Made by a program: the position numbers and the translations under genes. A stretch of DNA of 64,000 nt, from contig NZ_PYCN01000012.1 in NCBI RefSeq assembly GCF_003062295.1, positions 62,001 through 126,000 of the forward strand, in the 5' to 3' direction. Positions 24,553 through 33,057 of the stretch are shown piece by piece. The notes under the pieces were generated by a model that was given only the letters and a program-made list of their open reading frames with translations, was not told the origin of the DNA and did no database searches. Origin of the DNA: Bradyrhizobium algeriense. GTDB lineage: Bacteria; Pseudomonadota; Alphaproteobacteria; Rhizobiales; Xanthobacteraceae. Positions within the stretch are counted from its first letter, which is position 1. Each line of letters begins with the position of its first letter.

Positions 24553-25971
24553 TCAGGTCAGCGACATATCCAGCGGCGGCGCGACGCTGTCCGGCAGCGG
24601 GCTGACATAGGGCGTCCGGGTGGTGCGCTTGTTCAGGTCGGCCTTGGCGGCGGCGATCAGGTCCGGTTCCGTCAGCGCCCTGACGCCGAGCCCCGCCATC
24701 GCCTTGGCGGCTTGCACCATGGCCTTGTGGGCGTGCGGGCTCTTGCCCTGCGCCACCACCTGCCAGGTATGGAACGGGGTGCCGATCGCGACCGTCGGGG
24801 CATGGACCTGAACGGTCGGCACGACCCAGCTCACGTCGCCCACATCGGTCGAGCCGATCTGCGGATTACGTTTGGCATCCAGCGGGACGATGAAATCGGC
24901 CAGCGGCCGGTCGGTCGGCTCCATGCCGATCGAGCGATAGACGGACGCGATATCCTTGTCCGTCAGCGTGGAACGGATTTTTGCGGCGAAATCCTTGTCG
25001 GTGTCATCGAAATGCGGCGGGCCGAGTTCCTCCATGATGCGATGAAGCGCCGCCTCGAGCGGGCTGTTCGGCAACAGGTTGGAGACGGCGGAAATGATCT
25101 TCATCTCCACCTTGGTTTCGGTCATCAATGCCGCGCCCTGCGCGATCTTGTGGACGCGCTCCACCAGTTCGTTCATGCCGGGCAGGTCGCGGTCGCGGAT
25201 CGAATAGCGCACGCGCGCATGGGCCTGCACCACGTTGGGGGCAATGCCGCCGGTGTCGAGCAGGGCGTAATGGACGCGGGCGTCGCTCGGCATGTGCTCG
25301 CGCATGTAATTGACGCCGACATTCATCAGCTCGACCGCATCCAGCGCGCTGCGGCCGAGATGCGGCGAGGCGGCGGCATGCGAGGTGCGCCCGGTGAAGA
25401 TGAAATCGGCGCGCGTGTTGGCGAGCGAGGGCGTCACCACCACTTCCCAGAAGCTCGACGGGTGCCAGGTGATCGCGATGTCGGCGTCGTCGAAGGCGCC
25501 ATCGCGCACCATGAAGGCTTTTGCCGCGCCGCCTTCTTCCGCGGGGCAGCCGTAATAGCGCACGCGCCCCGGCGCTTTGTGTTCGGCGAGCCAATCCTTC
25601 ACGGCGGTGGCCGCAAGCAGCGCGGCGGAACCGAGCAGATTGTGGCCGCAACCATGACCATGGCCGCCGGCCTCCAGCGGGCGAGGTTCGGCCACGCCGG
25701 CTTCCTGGCTGAGGCCGGGCAGGGCGTCATATTCGCCGAGAAAAGCGATCACCGGCCCGCCGTCGCCCCATTCGCCCATCACCGCGGTCGGAATGCCTGC
25801 GACCTGCTCGGTGATGCGGAAACCCTGATGGCGCAGCTCGGCCAGATGTTCGGCGGACGAGCGCGCCTCGGTGTAGCAGACCTCGGGCATCGCCCAGACC
25901 CGGTCGGCCAAGGCGACAAAGCGCGGCTTGATGGTGTCGACGCCACGCCAGATGTTACTGCGATTATCCAT
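24553..25971 (-). CDS. M20 family amidohydrolase (AbgB-like)
   Basis: The 472-residue zinc hydrolase has the M20D features GHGHGCGHN (metal ligands), CPAEEGGAAK (catalytic and bridging Glu) and TGRTSHAAASPH in the dimerisation domain. It is most like AbgB (p-aminobenzoyl-glutamate hydrolase subunit) and related amidohydrolases. No AbgA partner is present. It lies upstream of a peptide-type ABC importer on the same strand, so it probably hydrolyses the imported amide-bonded compound. I chose ATG 25971 because GGAAATCGGAAG precedes it; the upstream extension to 26130 runs through a palindromic repeat. Confidence 0.88.
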   Translation of the reverse strand: MDNRSNIWRGVDTIKPRFVALADRVWAMPEVCYTEARSSAEHLAELRHQGFRITEQVAGIPTAVMGEWGDGGPVIAFLGEYDALPGLSQEAGVAEPRPLEAGGHGHGCGHNLLGSAALLAATAVKDWLAEHKAPGRVRYYGCPAEEGGAAKAFMVRDGAFDDADIAITWHPSSFWEVVVTPSLANTRADFIFTGRTSHAAASPHLGRSALDAVELMNVGVNYMREHMPSDARVHYALLDTGGIAPNVVQAHARVRYSIRDRDLPGMNELVERVHKIAQGAALMTETKVEMKIISAVSNLLPNSPLEAALHRIMEELGPPHFDDTDKDFAAKIRSTLTDKDIASVYRSIGMEPTDRPLADFIVPLDAKRNPQIGSTDVGDVSWVVPTVQVHAPTVAIGTPFHTWQVVAQGKSPHAHKAMVQAAKAMAGLGVRALTEPDLIAAAKADLNKRTTRTPYVSPLPDSVAPPLDMSLT

Positions 25972-26054
25972 CTTCCGATTTCCAATTCTGAAGGCGATCT
26001 GAGCTGAGGAATTGTTATCAGCTTCGCCAAACGATGCCCAGTGCCGGGCGGACT

Positions 26055-26140
26055 GTAGCCCGGGTGGAGCGAAGCGTAACCCGGGATGCTCGCCCGCAAA
26101 CATAGAACCCCGGATTGCGCTTCGCTCCATCCGGGCTACG
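26055..26140. repeat. Dispersed palindromic repeat (GTAGCCCGGATGGAGCG family)
   Basis: GTAGCCCGGGTGGAGCGAAGCG on the left is mirrored by CGCTTCGCTCCATCCGGGCTAC on the right, separated by a short spacer. The related copy at 60647-60733 has the same ends. It separates the MFS pseudogene from the M20 gene. Confidence 0.7.
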
Positions 26141-26152
26141 AATTTGGGCCGG

Positions 26153-26685
26153 TCACACCTTTATGCCATGCGGCCTGAACAGCCGGCCTTTCTCCACGAC
26201 CAGCACCACGCCGAGCGCCGCCAGCGTGCAGAGCAGGAAGCCGGTCGCGAACGGCACCAGCGTGCCGTCGTAATCCTGGCCGATGGTGGCGCCGATGCCG
26301 ATGGCGAGTAGCGTGGTGATCGAGCCGTACAGCGACGCGGCGGTGCCGGCGATATGGCCCTGCGGCTCCATGGCGAGCGCGGTGAAATTGGCGATCATCA
26401 AGCCGAACGCAAACATCATCGATATCGAGAGCACCATGAACAGCGGCAAGGGCAGCATCTGCATTTTCGCCGCCGCCAGCATGGTTGCGGCGATGACCAC
26501 GAAGCCGATCAGCGCGCCGTGGGAGAGCACGCGCATGCGGACGCGATGTCCGGCAGCGCCGGCAGCATCATGTCCATCGCGAGCGGATTGAGCGCCATGA
26601 TGGAGGCGATCACGATCACGAATTCCGGGAAGCCCATCGGGCGGTGGCCTGAAGCGGCCAAGGCATTGGCACTGGTGTCGGACAA
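26153..26685 (-). pseudogene. MFS drug-resistance transporter (Bcr/CflA type), internally deleted
   Basis: Two pieces of one transporter lie head to tail in different frames. From a TTG at 26685, about 50 residues read as a Bcr/CflA N-terminus (GFPEFVIVIASIMALNPLAM, then MLPALPDIAS) before a stop. In another frame, from about 26550 to 26153, there is a C-terminal part (RVLSHGALIGFVVIAATMLA, GTAASLYGSITTLLAIGIGA) with four membrane helices. Intact proteins are about 400 residues, so some 220 central residues are missing. The junction lies near 26520-26545. It is a clear loss of function. Confidence 0.8.
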
Positions 26686-26793
26686 CAAAAAAATCCTTTT
26701 GAAGGCGGCACCCTATGGATTTTGATGCGCTGCACAAATAACGTTTTCGGCATGGCAGACCATCGGTAAGTAGGTCTTGAACGCGCAACACGC

Positions 26794-27549
26794 TTATTTG
26801 CCGGCGAGTGCCTCATTGCACCTCTTTGCAAACGCCAGGAGATAGGCACCCATCTCGGCGGACAGCCGTGAGGTGGGTTGCACATTCTGCGTGCTCATAT
26901 TGAGCGCGTACACCGGGAGCCCCTTGACGATGATCGGTGTCGCAACAGCCAGAACGCCGCGCTGCCACGAGACGGCGCAATAGCCATCGCGCTTGACGGA
27001 GCGGATCGATCTTTGCACTTCGGCCAGCAAATTCTGCGTTGCGCCGGCACCGCGCCGCTTGAAGGTCGCAAACAGTTTGGCTCTTTCTTGTTCGGTTATC
27101 CCCGCCAGATAGGCCCGCCCGAGCGAGGTTAATTCCATGGGCACCTGCTGCCCCGCAACGACATTGCGCAGAACAACGCGTGGGTTGAATCGGACGGATT
27201 CCAGATAGACCATCATCGAGCGGTCCGCGGTGGCCAATCCAACATTCATCTTCCGCCGCATGGATTCAACGCGCATCATCGGCCCCAAGGCGTTGAGGAT
27301 CGGCGAACTCATGCGCATCGCATGCCCGAAGCTCATCACTGCCGCGGCCAGCCTGTAGGCGCGTTCGCTGCGAACATCGTCCAGCATGCCGGCCTGGACC
27401 AGCGTGCGAGTTAGCCGGCTGACCGTCGCTCGCGGAATTCCGGTCCGCTCTGCGATCTCTCCGTTTCCGAGAACATCGATTCCCTGACGGAACGCCCGCA
27501 GGATTTCGACGCCCCGCTGCAACGAACGATTGCCGCCAGCAGAGTTCAT
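26794..27549 (-). CDS. IclR-family transcriptional regulator
   Basis: The 251-residue regulator has an N-terminal winged helix (LGNGEIAERTGIPRATVSRLTRTLVQAGML, about residues 27-56) and a C-terminal IclR effector domain (about 75-245) with TSLGRAYLAG. IclR proteins bind small aromatic or short-chain acids and control adjacent catabolic genes. It is divergent from the Bug receptor/enoyl-CoA hydratase/acyl-CoA synthetase genes and is the obvious candidate to regulate them from the 189-bp gap. Confidence 0.92.
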   Translation of the reverse strand: MNSAGGNRSLQRGVEILRAFRQGIDVLGNGEIAERTGIPRATVSRLTRTLVQAGMLDDVRSERAYRLAAAVMSFGHAMRMSSPILNALGPMMRVESMRRKMNVGLATADRSMMVYLESVRFNPRVVLRNVVAGQQVPMELTSLGRAYLAGITEQERAKLFATFKRRGAGATQNLLAEVQRSIRSVKRDGYCAVSWQRGVLAVATPIIVKGLPVYALNMSTQNVQPTSRLSAEMGAYLLAFAKRCNEALAGK

Positions 27550-27738
27550 GCGTGCCGCCCTCTTGCCATAGCCGCCTTCTCAGCTCGTCTAACGGATAAG
27601 TGCCAATTCCACTAGATGGAAATGGGGCCAGCGGAGGCGGGATTGCCCGTGCTAGCTGCATGGACGGCCCGGACACAGAAGCCGCCGTGACAGACGCATT
27701 TTCCAAAATGCTCGAACAACAGCCAAAGGGAGGCACGC

Positions 27739-28752
27739 ATGCAGAAGAGCAAGGTAACCCATCCTTCAGGACCCGCAGCGCGCCGGTGCCCGCGGATCAT
27801 TCTTGCCGTCTTGTCGGCGATGGGGGTATTGGGGGCTGCCGCGCCGGTCCAAGCCGAATACCCGGCCAAGATTATCAAGATCGTCGTTCCCTTCTCCTCC
27901 GGCGGCGGTACCGACATTATCGCTCGAACGCTGGCTCAGGAAATTTCGTCCGACCTGGGCAAGTCAGTCATCATCGAAAACAAGCCGGGTGCCGGCACCG
28001 TCATCGGAACCCAGACTGTCGCGACCAGCGAGCCTGATGGCTACACGCTGCTGCTGGCAAGCTTCGCCCATGCGGTCAATCCGAGCTTGAACAGCAAGCT
28101 TCCGTTCGATCCGCACAAGGACTTCGCCGCCGTCTCGCTGATCGCGCGATCCCTCAACATCGTCGTTGTGAACCCGGCATCGAAGATCAAATCGATTCCC
28201 GACCTGATCGCTGAAGCCAAGGCTAACCCCGGGAAGCTCAACTACGGCACGTTCGGGACGGGAACTTCGGCCCATTTGGCGGGAGAACTGTTCAAATCGA
28301 TGGCGAATGTGAACCTGACAACGGTGTCCTACAGGGGCGCTGCGCCGGCAATCACCGATCTCCTGGGCGGCCAGATCGATGTCATCTTCACCACGGTGGC
28401 AAGCGCAGCCTCGCTTGTCGGAGGTGGACAGCTCCGGGCACTGGCTGTCACGACTGCCGAGCGCTCGCCCGCGTTCCCCGATTTGCCGACGGTCGCCGAA
28501 GCCGGGTTGCCAGGCTACGCCGCTGAGAGCTGGTACGGATTGTACGCGCCGGCCAAGACGCCTGCGCCGATCATCGAGCGTCTGAACAAGGCCGTCGCAA
28601 AGGCCGTTCAGTCCGTCGCTTTCAAGCGACTCGAGAGCAACGAAGGCCTGATCATGGTCGGCAGCTCCCCCGAAGAACTCGATCGCTATGTTCAGGACGA
28701 GGAAGCCCGATGGCGCAAGCTGATCAAGGACGCGAACATCAAGGTGGAATAG
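27739..28752 (+). CDS. Tripartite tricarboxylate transporter receptor (TctC/Bug family)
   Basis: The 337-residue protein has an extended signal sequence (IILAVLSAMGVLGAAAPVQA) and a Bug-type binding domain: the IVVPFSSGGGTDIIAR loop, the ENKPGAGT loop and YRGAAPAITDLLGGQID. It is a periplasmic solute receptor, probably for a carboxylate. No TctA/TctB membrane subunits are encoded in the window. GGGAGG is 6 bases before the ATG. It is the first gene of a three-gene catabolic unit divergent from an IclR regulator. Confidence 0.93.
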   Translation: MQKSKVTHPSGPAARRCPRIILAVLSAMGVLGAAAPVQAEYPAKIIKIVVPFSSGGGTDIIARTLAQEISSDLGKSVIIENKPGAGTVIGTQTVATSEPDGYTLLLASFAHAVNPSLNSKLPFDPHKDFAAVSLIARSLNIVVVNPASKIKSIPDLIAEAKANPGKLNYGTFGTGTSAHLAGELFKSMANVNLTTVSYRGAAPAITDLLGGQIDVIFTTVASAASLVGGGQLRALAVTTAERSPAFPDLPTVAEAGLPGYAAESWYGLYAPAKTPAPIIERLNKAVAKAVQSVAFKRLESNEGLIMVGSSPEELDRYVQDEEARWRKLIKDANIKVE

Positions 28753-28836
28753 CCCCGCGCAACGTCGCGCAATGTCCTTCCTTGGCAAGGCCGCGCCGTG
28801 AGCAGCGAAATTCAATCACCGGTTTGAGAGGTAACG

Positions 28837-29619
28837 ATGACTAGCCTGGTCGAGTTGTCCGTTGAGGATTCAGTCGCGATCGTGAGGTTGAACAGGCCGG
28901 ATGTGCGCAACGCCATCAACGATGAAATGCGCGCGCGGTTCATCGCCGCGCTCGATCGGGCAGCCAATGACGAGGCCGTGCGCGCCGTCGTTTTGACCGG
29001 AAACGGCACGTCGTTCTGCTCGGGTGGCGACATTTCCGGCATGCGCGAGCGGCTGCAGGCGCCGTCCGGCAAGGTGGCATTCAATGGCTGGCGGCGGCAG
29101 CAGCAGACCCACAAGAGCGTTGCGGCGCTCCACGGCATGGGGAAGGTGACTGTCGCTGCCGTGAACGGTGCGGCCGCGGGTCTGGGATGCGACATGGCGC
29201 TCGCGTGCGATTTCATCGTGGCCTCCGAAGAGGCCGTGTTCAGCATGAGTTTTGTTCGTCGTGGGTTGGTTTCCGACGGTGGAGGAATGTACTTCCTGCC
29301 GCGGCGGGTAGGTTTGTCGCGCGCGAAAGAGATGATCTTCACCGGTCGTTCCGTGGGTTCAACAGAAGCTCTCGCGATGGGACTGGCGGATCGCGTGCGT
29401 CCGGCTGCGACGCTCGTGCATGACGCCGCAGCATGGGCGCGCGATCTCAGTCGGGGTTCTATCGCGGCGATCGCTCTAACAAAGAGCATTATGGACCGCA
29501 CATTTGAAACTGCGGAAGAGCAGGTCTTTGCGCTCGGCCGGGAAGCCCAGGCCATCTGCTACACGACGTCCGAACACCGGGAATCCGTCGCGGCATTCCT
29601 CGACAAATCCGCGCGATAG
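28837..29619 (+). CDS. Enoyl-CoA hydratase/isomerase family protein
   Basis: The 260-residue crotonase has the oxyanion-hole segments CSGGDISGM and NGAAAGLGCDMALACDF. A Glu in the usual hydratase position is plausible (FVRRGLVSDGGGMYFLPRRVG), with the second Glu position less clear. It would hydrate, isomerise or cleave an acyl-CoA intermediate. It lies 84 bases after the Bug gene and 8 bases before the acyl-CoA synthetase, so it is part of the same unit. Confidence 0.9.
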   Translation: MTSLVELSVEDSVAIVRLNRPDVRNAINDEMRARFIAALDRAANDEAVRAVVLTGNGTSFCSGGDISGMRERLQAPSGKVAFNGWRRQQQTHKSVAALHGMGKVTVAAVNGAAAGLGCDMALACDFIVASEEAVFSMSFVRRGLVSDGGGMYFLPRRVGLSRAKEMIFTGRSVGSTEALAMGLADRVRPAATLVHDAAAWARDLSRGSIAAIALTKSIMDRTFETAEEQVFALGREAQAICYTTSEHRESVAAFLDKSAR

Positions 29620-29627
29620 GGGGCGAT

Positions 29628-31736
29628 ATGGATTCGCTGGAACGCTTGATCCGACCGAAGAGCGTGGCGATTATCGGCGCTTCAGCCGATGCCGGCAAAC
29701 TGACCGGCCGTCCGCTGGCCTTTCTGGAGAAGTATGGCTACGGGCATGAAGTCTTCCCGGTCAACCCGCGCTATCGATCGATTGGACGCTATCCGTGTTT
29801 TCCGGATATCCGGTCGCTGCCGCATGCTCCCGATGTCGCCATCGTCCTGGTCGGCTCCAGCCGTGTTCCGGACGCTGTCAAGGATCTGGGAGCCATCGGA
29901 ACGGGCGCAGCGATCGTTCTCGCCGGCGGATTTGGTGAAAGCGGCGCGGAAGGAATGGCGCGGCAGCAACGGCTGAAAAGCGCGGCCGGCACCATGCGGG
30001 TTCTTGGGCCGAATACGATCGGCCTCGTCAATGTCACCGACGGCATCGCCCTCTCCGCGAGTGCGGCGCTTCAGGTCAACGAGCTGGTGCCCGGCTCCAT
30101 CGCGCTGGTTTCCCAAAGCGGGGGAATCCTAGGGTCGCTGCTGTCGCGAGCCGATGCCCAGGGCGTCGGGTTTTCCAAACTGGTCGCAACGGGAAACGAA
30201 TCCGACATCGACGTGTCCGATCTGATCAACTACCTGGTCGATGATCCCGCCACGAAGGTGATCGCGCTCTATCTGGAGGGCCTTCGCAAGCCGTTGCAGT
30301 TTCGGCAAGCGGCATTGCGCGCAGCGGAAGCCGGCAAGCCGATCGTGGCTTTCAAGGTCGGGCGATCGGAGTCTGGTATCCAGTCAGCAAGTTCGCATAC
30401 CGGGGCACTGGCGGGATCGGACGTCGTCTACGATGCATTGTTCAGGCAACTCGGCATCATCAGAGCACTGTACTTCTCTGACCTGCTCGATATCCCGCTC
30501 GCGCTGAGTTCTGGGCGCCGACTGAAAGGCCGCCGCGTCGCCGTGGTAACCTCGACTGGCGGCGCGGCGAGTTTGGTCGCTGATGCAGCCGGCCTGGCGG
30601 GGTTCGAAACCCCGGCTCCAGACCCGATGACTGCTGGCCGCCTGATGGCTCTGAACATTCCCGATGCCGTGCTGGATCGAAACCCCATCGACGTTACCCT
30701 CGCGGGCGTGAAATCCGAGTATTTTCGAGATGTGCTCGACAGCGTGCTCGAAAGCGCTTCCTACGATGCAGTTGCCGTCATTCTGGGTTCGTCTTCGATC
30801 ACGGAACCGGAGACCGTCGGCGCGCCGTTGCGTGATTGTTTCGCCCGGACCGACAAGCCCGTTGTGGTATTTGCCGCCCCCAACGCGCCGCACGCGGTCA
30901 AGCATCTCAATCTCGCGGGCATACCAACCTTTGCCGCGCCTGAGGCCTGCGCTACGGCATTTTCCGCAATGTGGCGCATTCACCGAAAGACCTCGCCGCA
31001 AACCGGTGATCCGGCCATGCCCGTGGCCGTCGGCGCCGACATCCGGTGCATGCTGCGTCCCGGTCCTCTCAACGAGTATGAGAGCAAGGCGCTGTTTGAG
31101 AAATTCGGCGTTCCGGTCACCCGTGAGATCTGTGCCGCCACGCCCGAGGAAGCTGCATCTGCAGCGGCACGGTTCCAGGGCAACGTCGTCATCAAGGCCC
31201 TGTCCCGCGACGTGCTTCACAAATCTGACGTCGGCGGAGTCGCCGTCAACATCCCTCCCAGCGATGTCGCGGCCACTTGCACGCGGATGGCAGAAACATT
31301 CTCGCTGGCGACGAAACGAAAGGCGGAAGGATTTCTGGTCCAGGAACTGGTGACCGGCGCGATCGAACTGATCCTGGGTCTTAAGCATGACAGTCAGCTT
31401 GGACCTTCGATCCTGTTGGGCATGGGCGGCATCGCCGCTGAACTTTACAAGGACACCGTCGTGAGGCTGGCGCCGCTTTCGCGAAGGGATGCGGAGGAAA
31501 TGATCGGCGAGCTGAAATCCGCTCCGCTGCTGAGCGGCTTTCGCGGTCGCCCGGTTGCGGATGTCGAGGCCCTTGTCGACGCCATGCTTGCATTTTCGAG
31601 CATGGTATCCTCGATCGGGACGAACCTGCTGGAAGCGGAGATCAATCCCTTGTTTGTCCTGCCGCGGGGGGATGGCGTGAAGGCGGCGGACGGTGTCGCG
31701 GTGGTGGCGCCGGACAAAGCCGGGATCGGAGGTTAA
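29628..31736 (+). CDS. ADP-forming acyl-CoA synthetase (acetate-CoA ligase family)
   Basis: The 702-residue fusion has, in order, a CoA-binding Rossmann domain (KSVAIIGASADAGK, residues 11-24), succinyl-CoA-ligase-like domains with the phosphohistidine SSHTGALAG (H257), and a C-terminal ATP-grasp domain (about 480-700; ESKALFEKFGVPVTRE, VIKALSRDVLHKSDVGGV). It forms acyl-CoA from the free acid with ATP hydrolysed to ADP. With the adjacent hydratase and Bug receptor it makes an import-activate-hydrate unit for an organic acid. Confidence 0.9.
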   Translation: MDSLERLIRPKSVAIIGASADAGKLTGRPLAFLEKYGYGHEVFPVNPRYRSIGRYPCFPDIRSLPHAPDVAIVLVGSSRVPDAVKDLGAIGTGAAIVLAGGFGESGAEGMARQQRLKSAAGTMRVLGPNTIGLVNVTDGIALSASAALQVNELVPGSIALVSQSGGILGSLLSRADAQGVGFSKLVATGNESDIDVSDLINYLVDDPATKVIALYLEGLRKPLQFRQAALRAAEAGKPIVAFKVGRSESGIQSASSHTGALAGSDVVYDALFRQLGIIRALYFSDLLDIPLALSSGRRLKGRRVAVVTSTGGAASLVADAAGLAGFETPAPDPMTAGRLMALNIPDAVLDRNPIDVTLAGVKSEYFRDVLDSVLESASYDAVAVILGSSSITEPETVGAPLRDCFARTDKPVVVFAAPNAPHAVKHLNLAGIPTFAAPEACATAFSAMWRIHRKTSPQTGDPAMPVAVGADIRCMLRPGPLNEYESKALFEKFGVPVTREICAATPEEAASAAARFQGNVVIKALSRDVLHKSDVGGVAVNIPPSDVAATCTRMAETFSLATKRKAEGFLVQELVTGAIELILGLKHDSQLGPSILLGMGGIAAELYKDTVVRLAPLSRRDAEEMIGELKSAPLLSGFRGRPVADVEALVDAMLAFSSMVSSIGTNLLEAEINPLFVLPRGDGVKAADGVAVVAPDKAGIGG

Positions 31737-31882
31737 AAACCTGGCGAAACAGGTTGTTGCGGTGCACAATGGTCGCTCCTAAACGAACGGCTCGCTATTA
31801 GCCAAAGAGTTGTTCTGGTGGGCGGCTTGCTCTATCCCCTACGCATGAAACAACAACTTGATCGCCTTCGAACGGAGACCTT

Positions 31883-32872
31883 GTGTCAGGACAGACCTTG
31901 AAGATCGGCACGCGCAAGAGCGCGATGGCGCTGGCGCAGACGGAAGGGATCGCGCGGCTGTTGCGCGCGTCCGATTCCGCGCTCGACGTCGAGATCGTCA
32001 AGTTCGAAACCCGCGGCGACCAGGACCAGACCAGCAAGCTGCTGCGCCATGGCGGCAAGGGCGGGGCGTTCGTCGCCGAAATTCGCGAAGCCATGCGCGG
32101 CGGGCAATTGCAGGCGGCGATGCATTCGCTGAAGGATGTTCCGGGCAATGAGGAGACCCCGGGCCTGATCATCGGAGCGACGCTGCCGCGCGACGCCGCC
32201 AACGACGCGCTGGTGCTGCGTCCCGGCCTTTCGCTCGATGAATTTCGCGCATCGAAAGGCAAGGGTTTCAAGATCGGCACCAATGCGGTGCGCCGCGCGG
32301 CCTATCTGCGCCGGCTGTTTCCGGAAGTGACGGTTATCCATTTCCGCGGCGCGGCGGACACGCGCGTGGCAAAACTCGATCGCGGCGACAAGCAGCGGCT
32401 TCCCGATGGCGGCGAGGTGGGGCCTGCGGATGCGCTTGTAATGGCGCGGTCGGGGCTCGAGCGCATCGGCATGACGTCGCGCATCGTTCATGATTTTTCC
32501 GTGCACGAAATGCTGCCGGCGGTGGGGCAGGGCATCGTCGCGGTCGAATGCGTCGAGAACGACTGGCTGACGCGCGAGCGGCTGGCGAAGATCGAGGATA
32601 CGCAGTCGCGCCTCTGCGCCGAGGCCGAGCGCGAGGTGCTCTGGGTGTTGAACGGCCATTGCAACTCGCCGATCGCCGGCCACGCTACGCTGGCGGGCCG
32701 CGAGATGACGCTGACCGCTGCCGTGCTGGATGAAACCGGCGACCGCTTCATCGAGGTATCGCGGCAGGGCGCTGCAGACCGGCCGCGCGAACTCGGCCGT
32801 GCGGTCGGGCTGGAGTTGCTGGACAAGGGCGCAGCCGAGATTATCGCGCGGACGAGGCCGGACGAACATTAG
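31883..32872 (+). CDS. hemC: Porphobilinogen deaminase-like protein (HemC, atypical)
   Basis: The 329-residue protein has the HemC fold signatures IGTRKSAMALAQ, HSLKDVP (D85, catalytic Asp) and the cofactor-attachment Cys C260 in NGHCNSPIAG. HemC joins four porphobilinogens to hydroxymethylbilane in haem synthesis. The usual RGN(V/I)xTR(L)xKL segment reads RGAADTRVAKLD, and the N-terminus is RKSAM in place of RxSPLAL, so it is divergent and could be a second copy. It begins at a GTG with CGGAGA upstream. It is a single gene. Confidence 0.83.
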   Translation: MSGQTLKIGTRKSAMALAQTEGIARLLRASDSALDVEIVKFETRGDQDQTSKLLRHGGKGGAFVAEIREAMRGGQLQAAMHSLKDVPGNEETPGLIIGATLPRDAANDALVLRPGLSLDEFRASKGKGFKIGTNAVRRAAYLRRLFPEVTVIHFRGAADTRVAKLDRGDKQRLPDGGEVGPADALVMARSGLERIGMTSRIVHDFSVHEMLPAVGQGIVAVECVENDWLTRERLAKIEDTQSRLCAEAEREVLWVLNGHCNSPIAGHATLAGREMTLTAAVLDETGDRFIEVSRQGAADRPRELGRAVGLELLDKGAAEIIARTRPDEH

Positions 32873-33057
32873 GGCGCGACCCATAGATCGAGCTTGATTG
32901 CTACGCGATGTTCGATATGCGCCGATCGCGGACCAAATTCCGCATCGATTTGGGCTGTCGGATCAGAAGCTAAAACATCCTCAGGACTGCGAGTCTTCGA
33001 GAAGACCAAAACAGCCGGACATAGATGAATCGGGAATCTCTCTTCCGCATGCCCGTC

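Noticed and set aside
24448..26007. 519-residue plus-strand frame antisense to the M20 hydrolase
   Set aside because: It has no domain and is shadow-like in composition; the M20 frame has all metal motifs.
32873..33057. Small plus-strand ORF from 32898 beginning MLRDVRYAPIAD
   Set aside because: DVRYAPIAD-type frames are recurrent artefacts of repeat DNA in this genus, and it overlaps the 3' end of the ATP-grasp gene.
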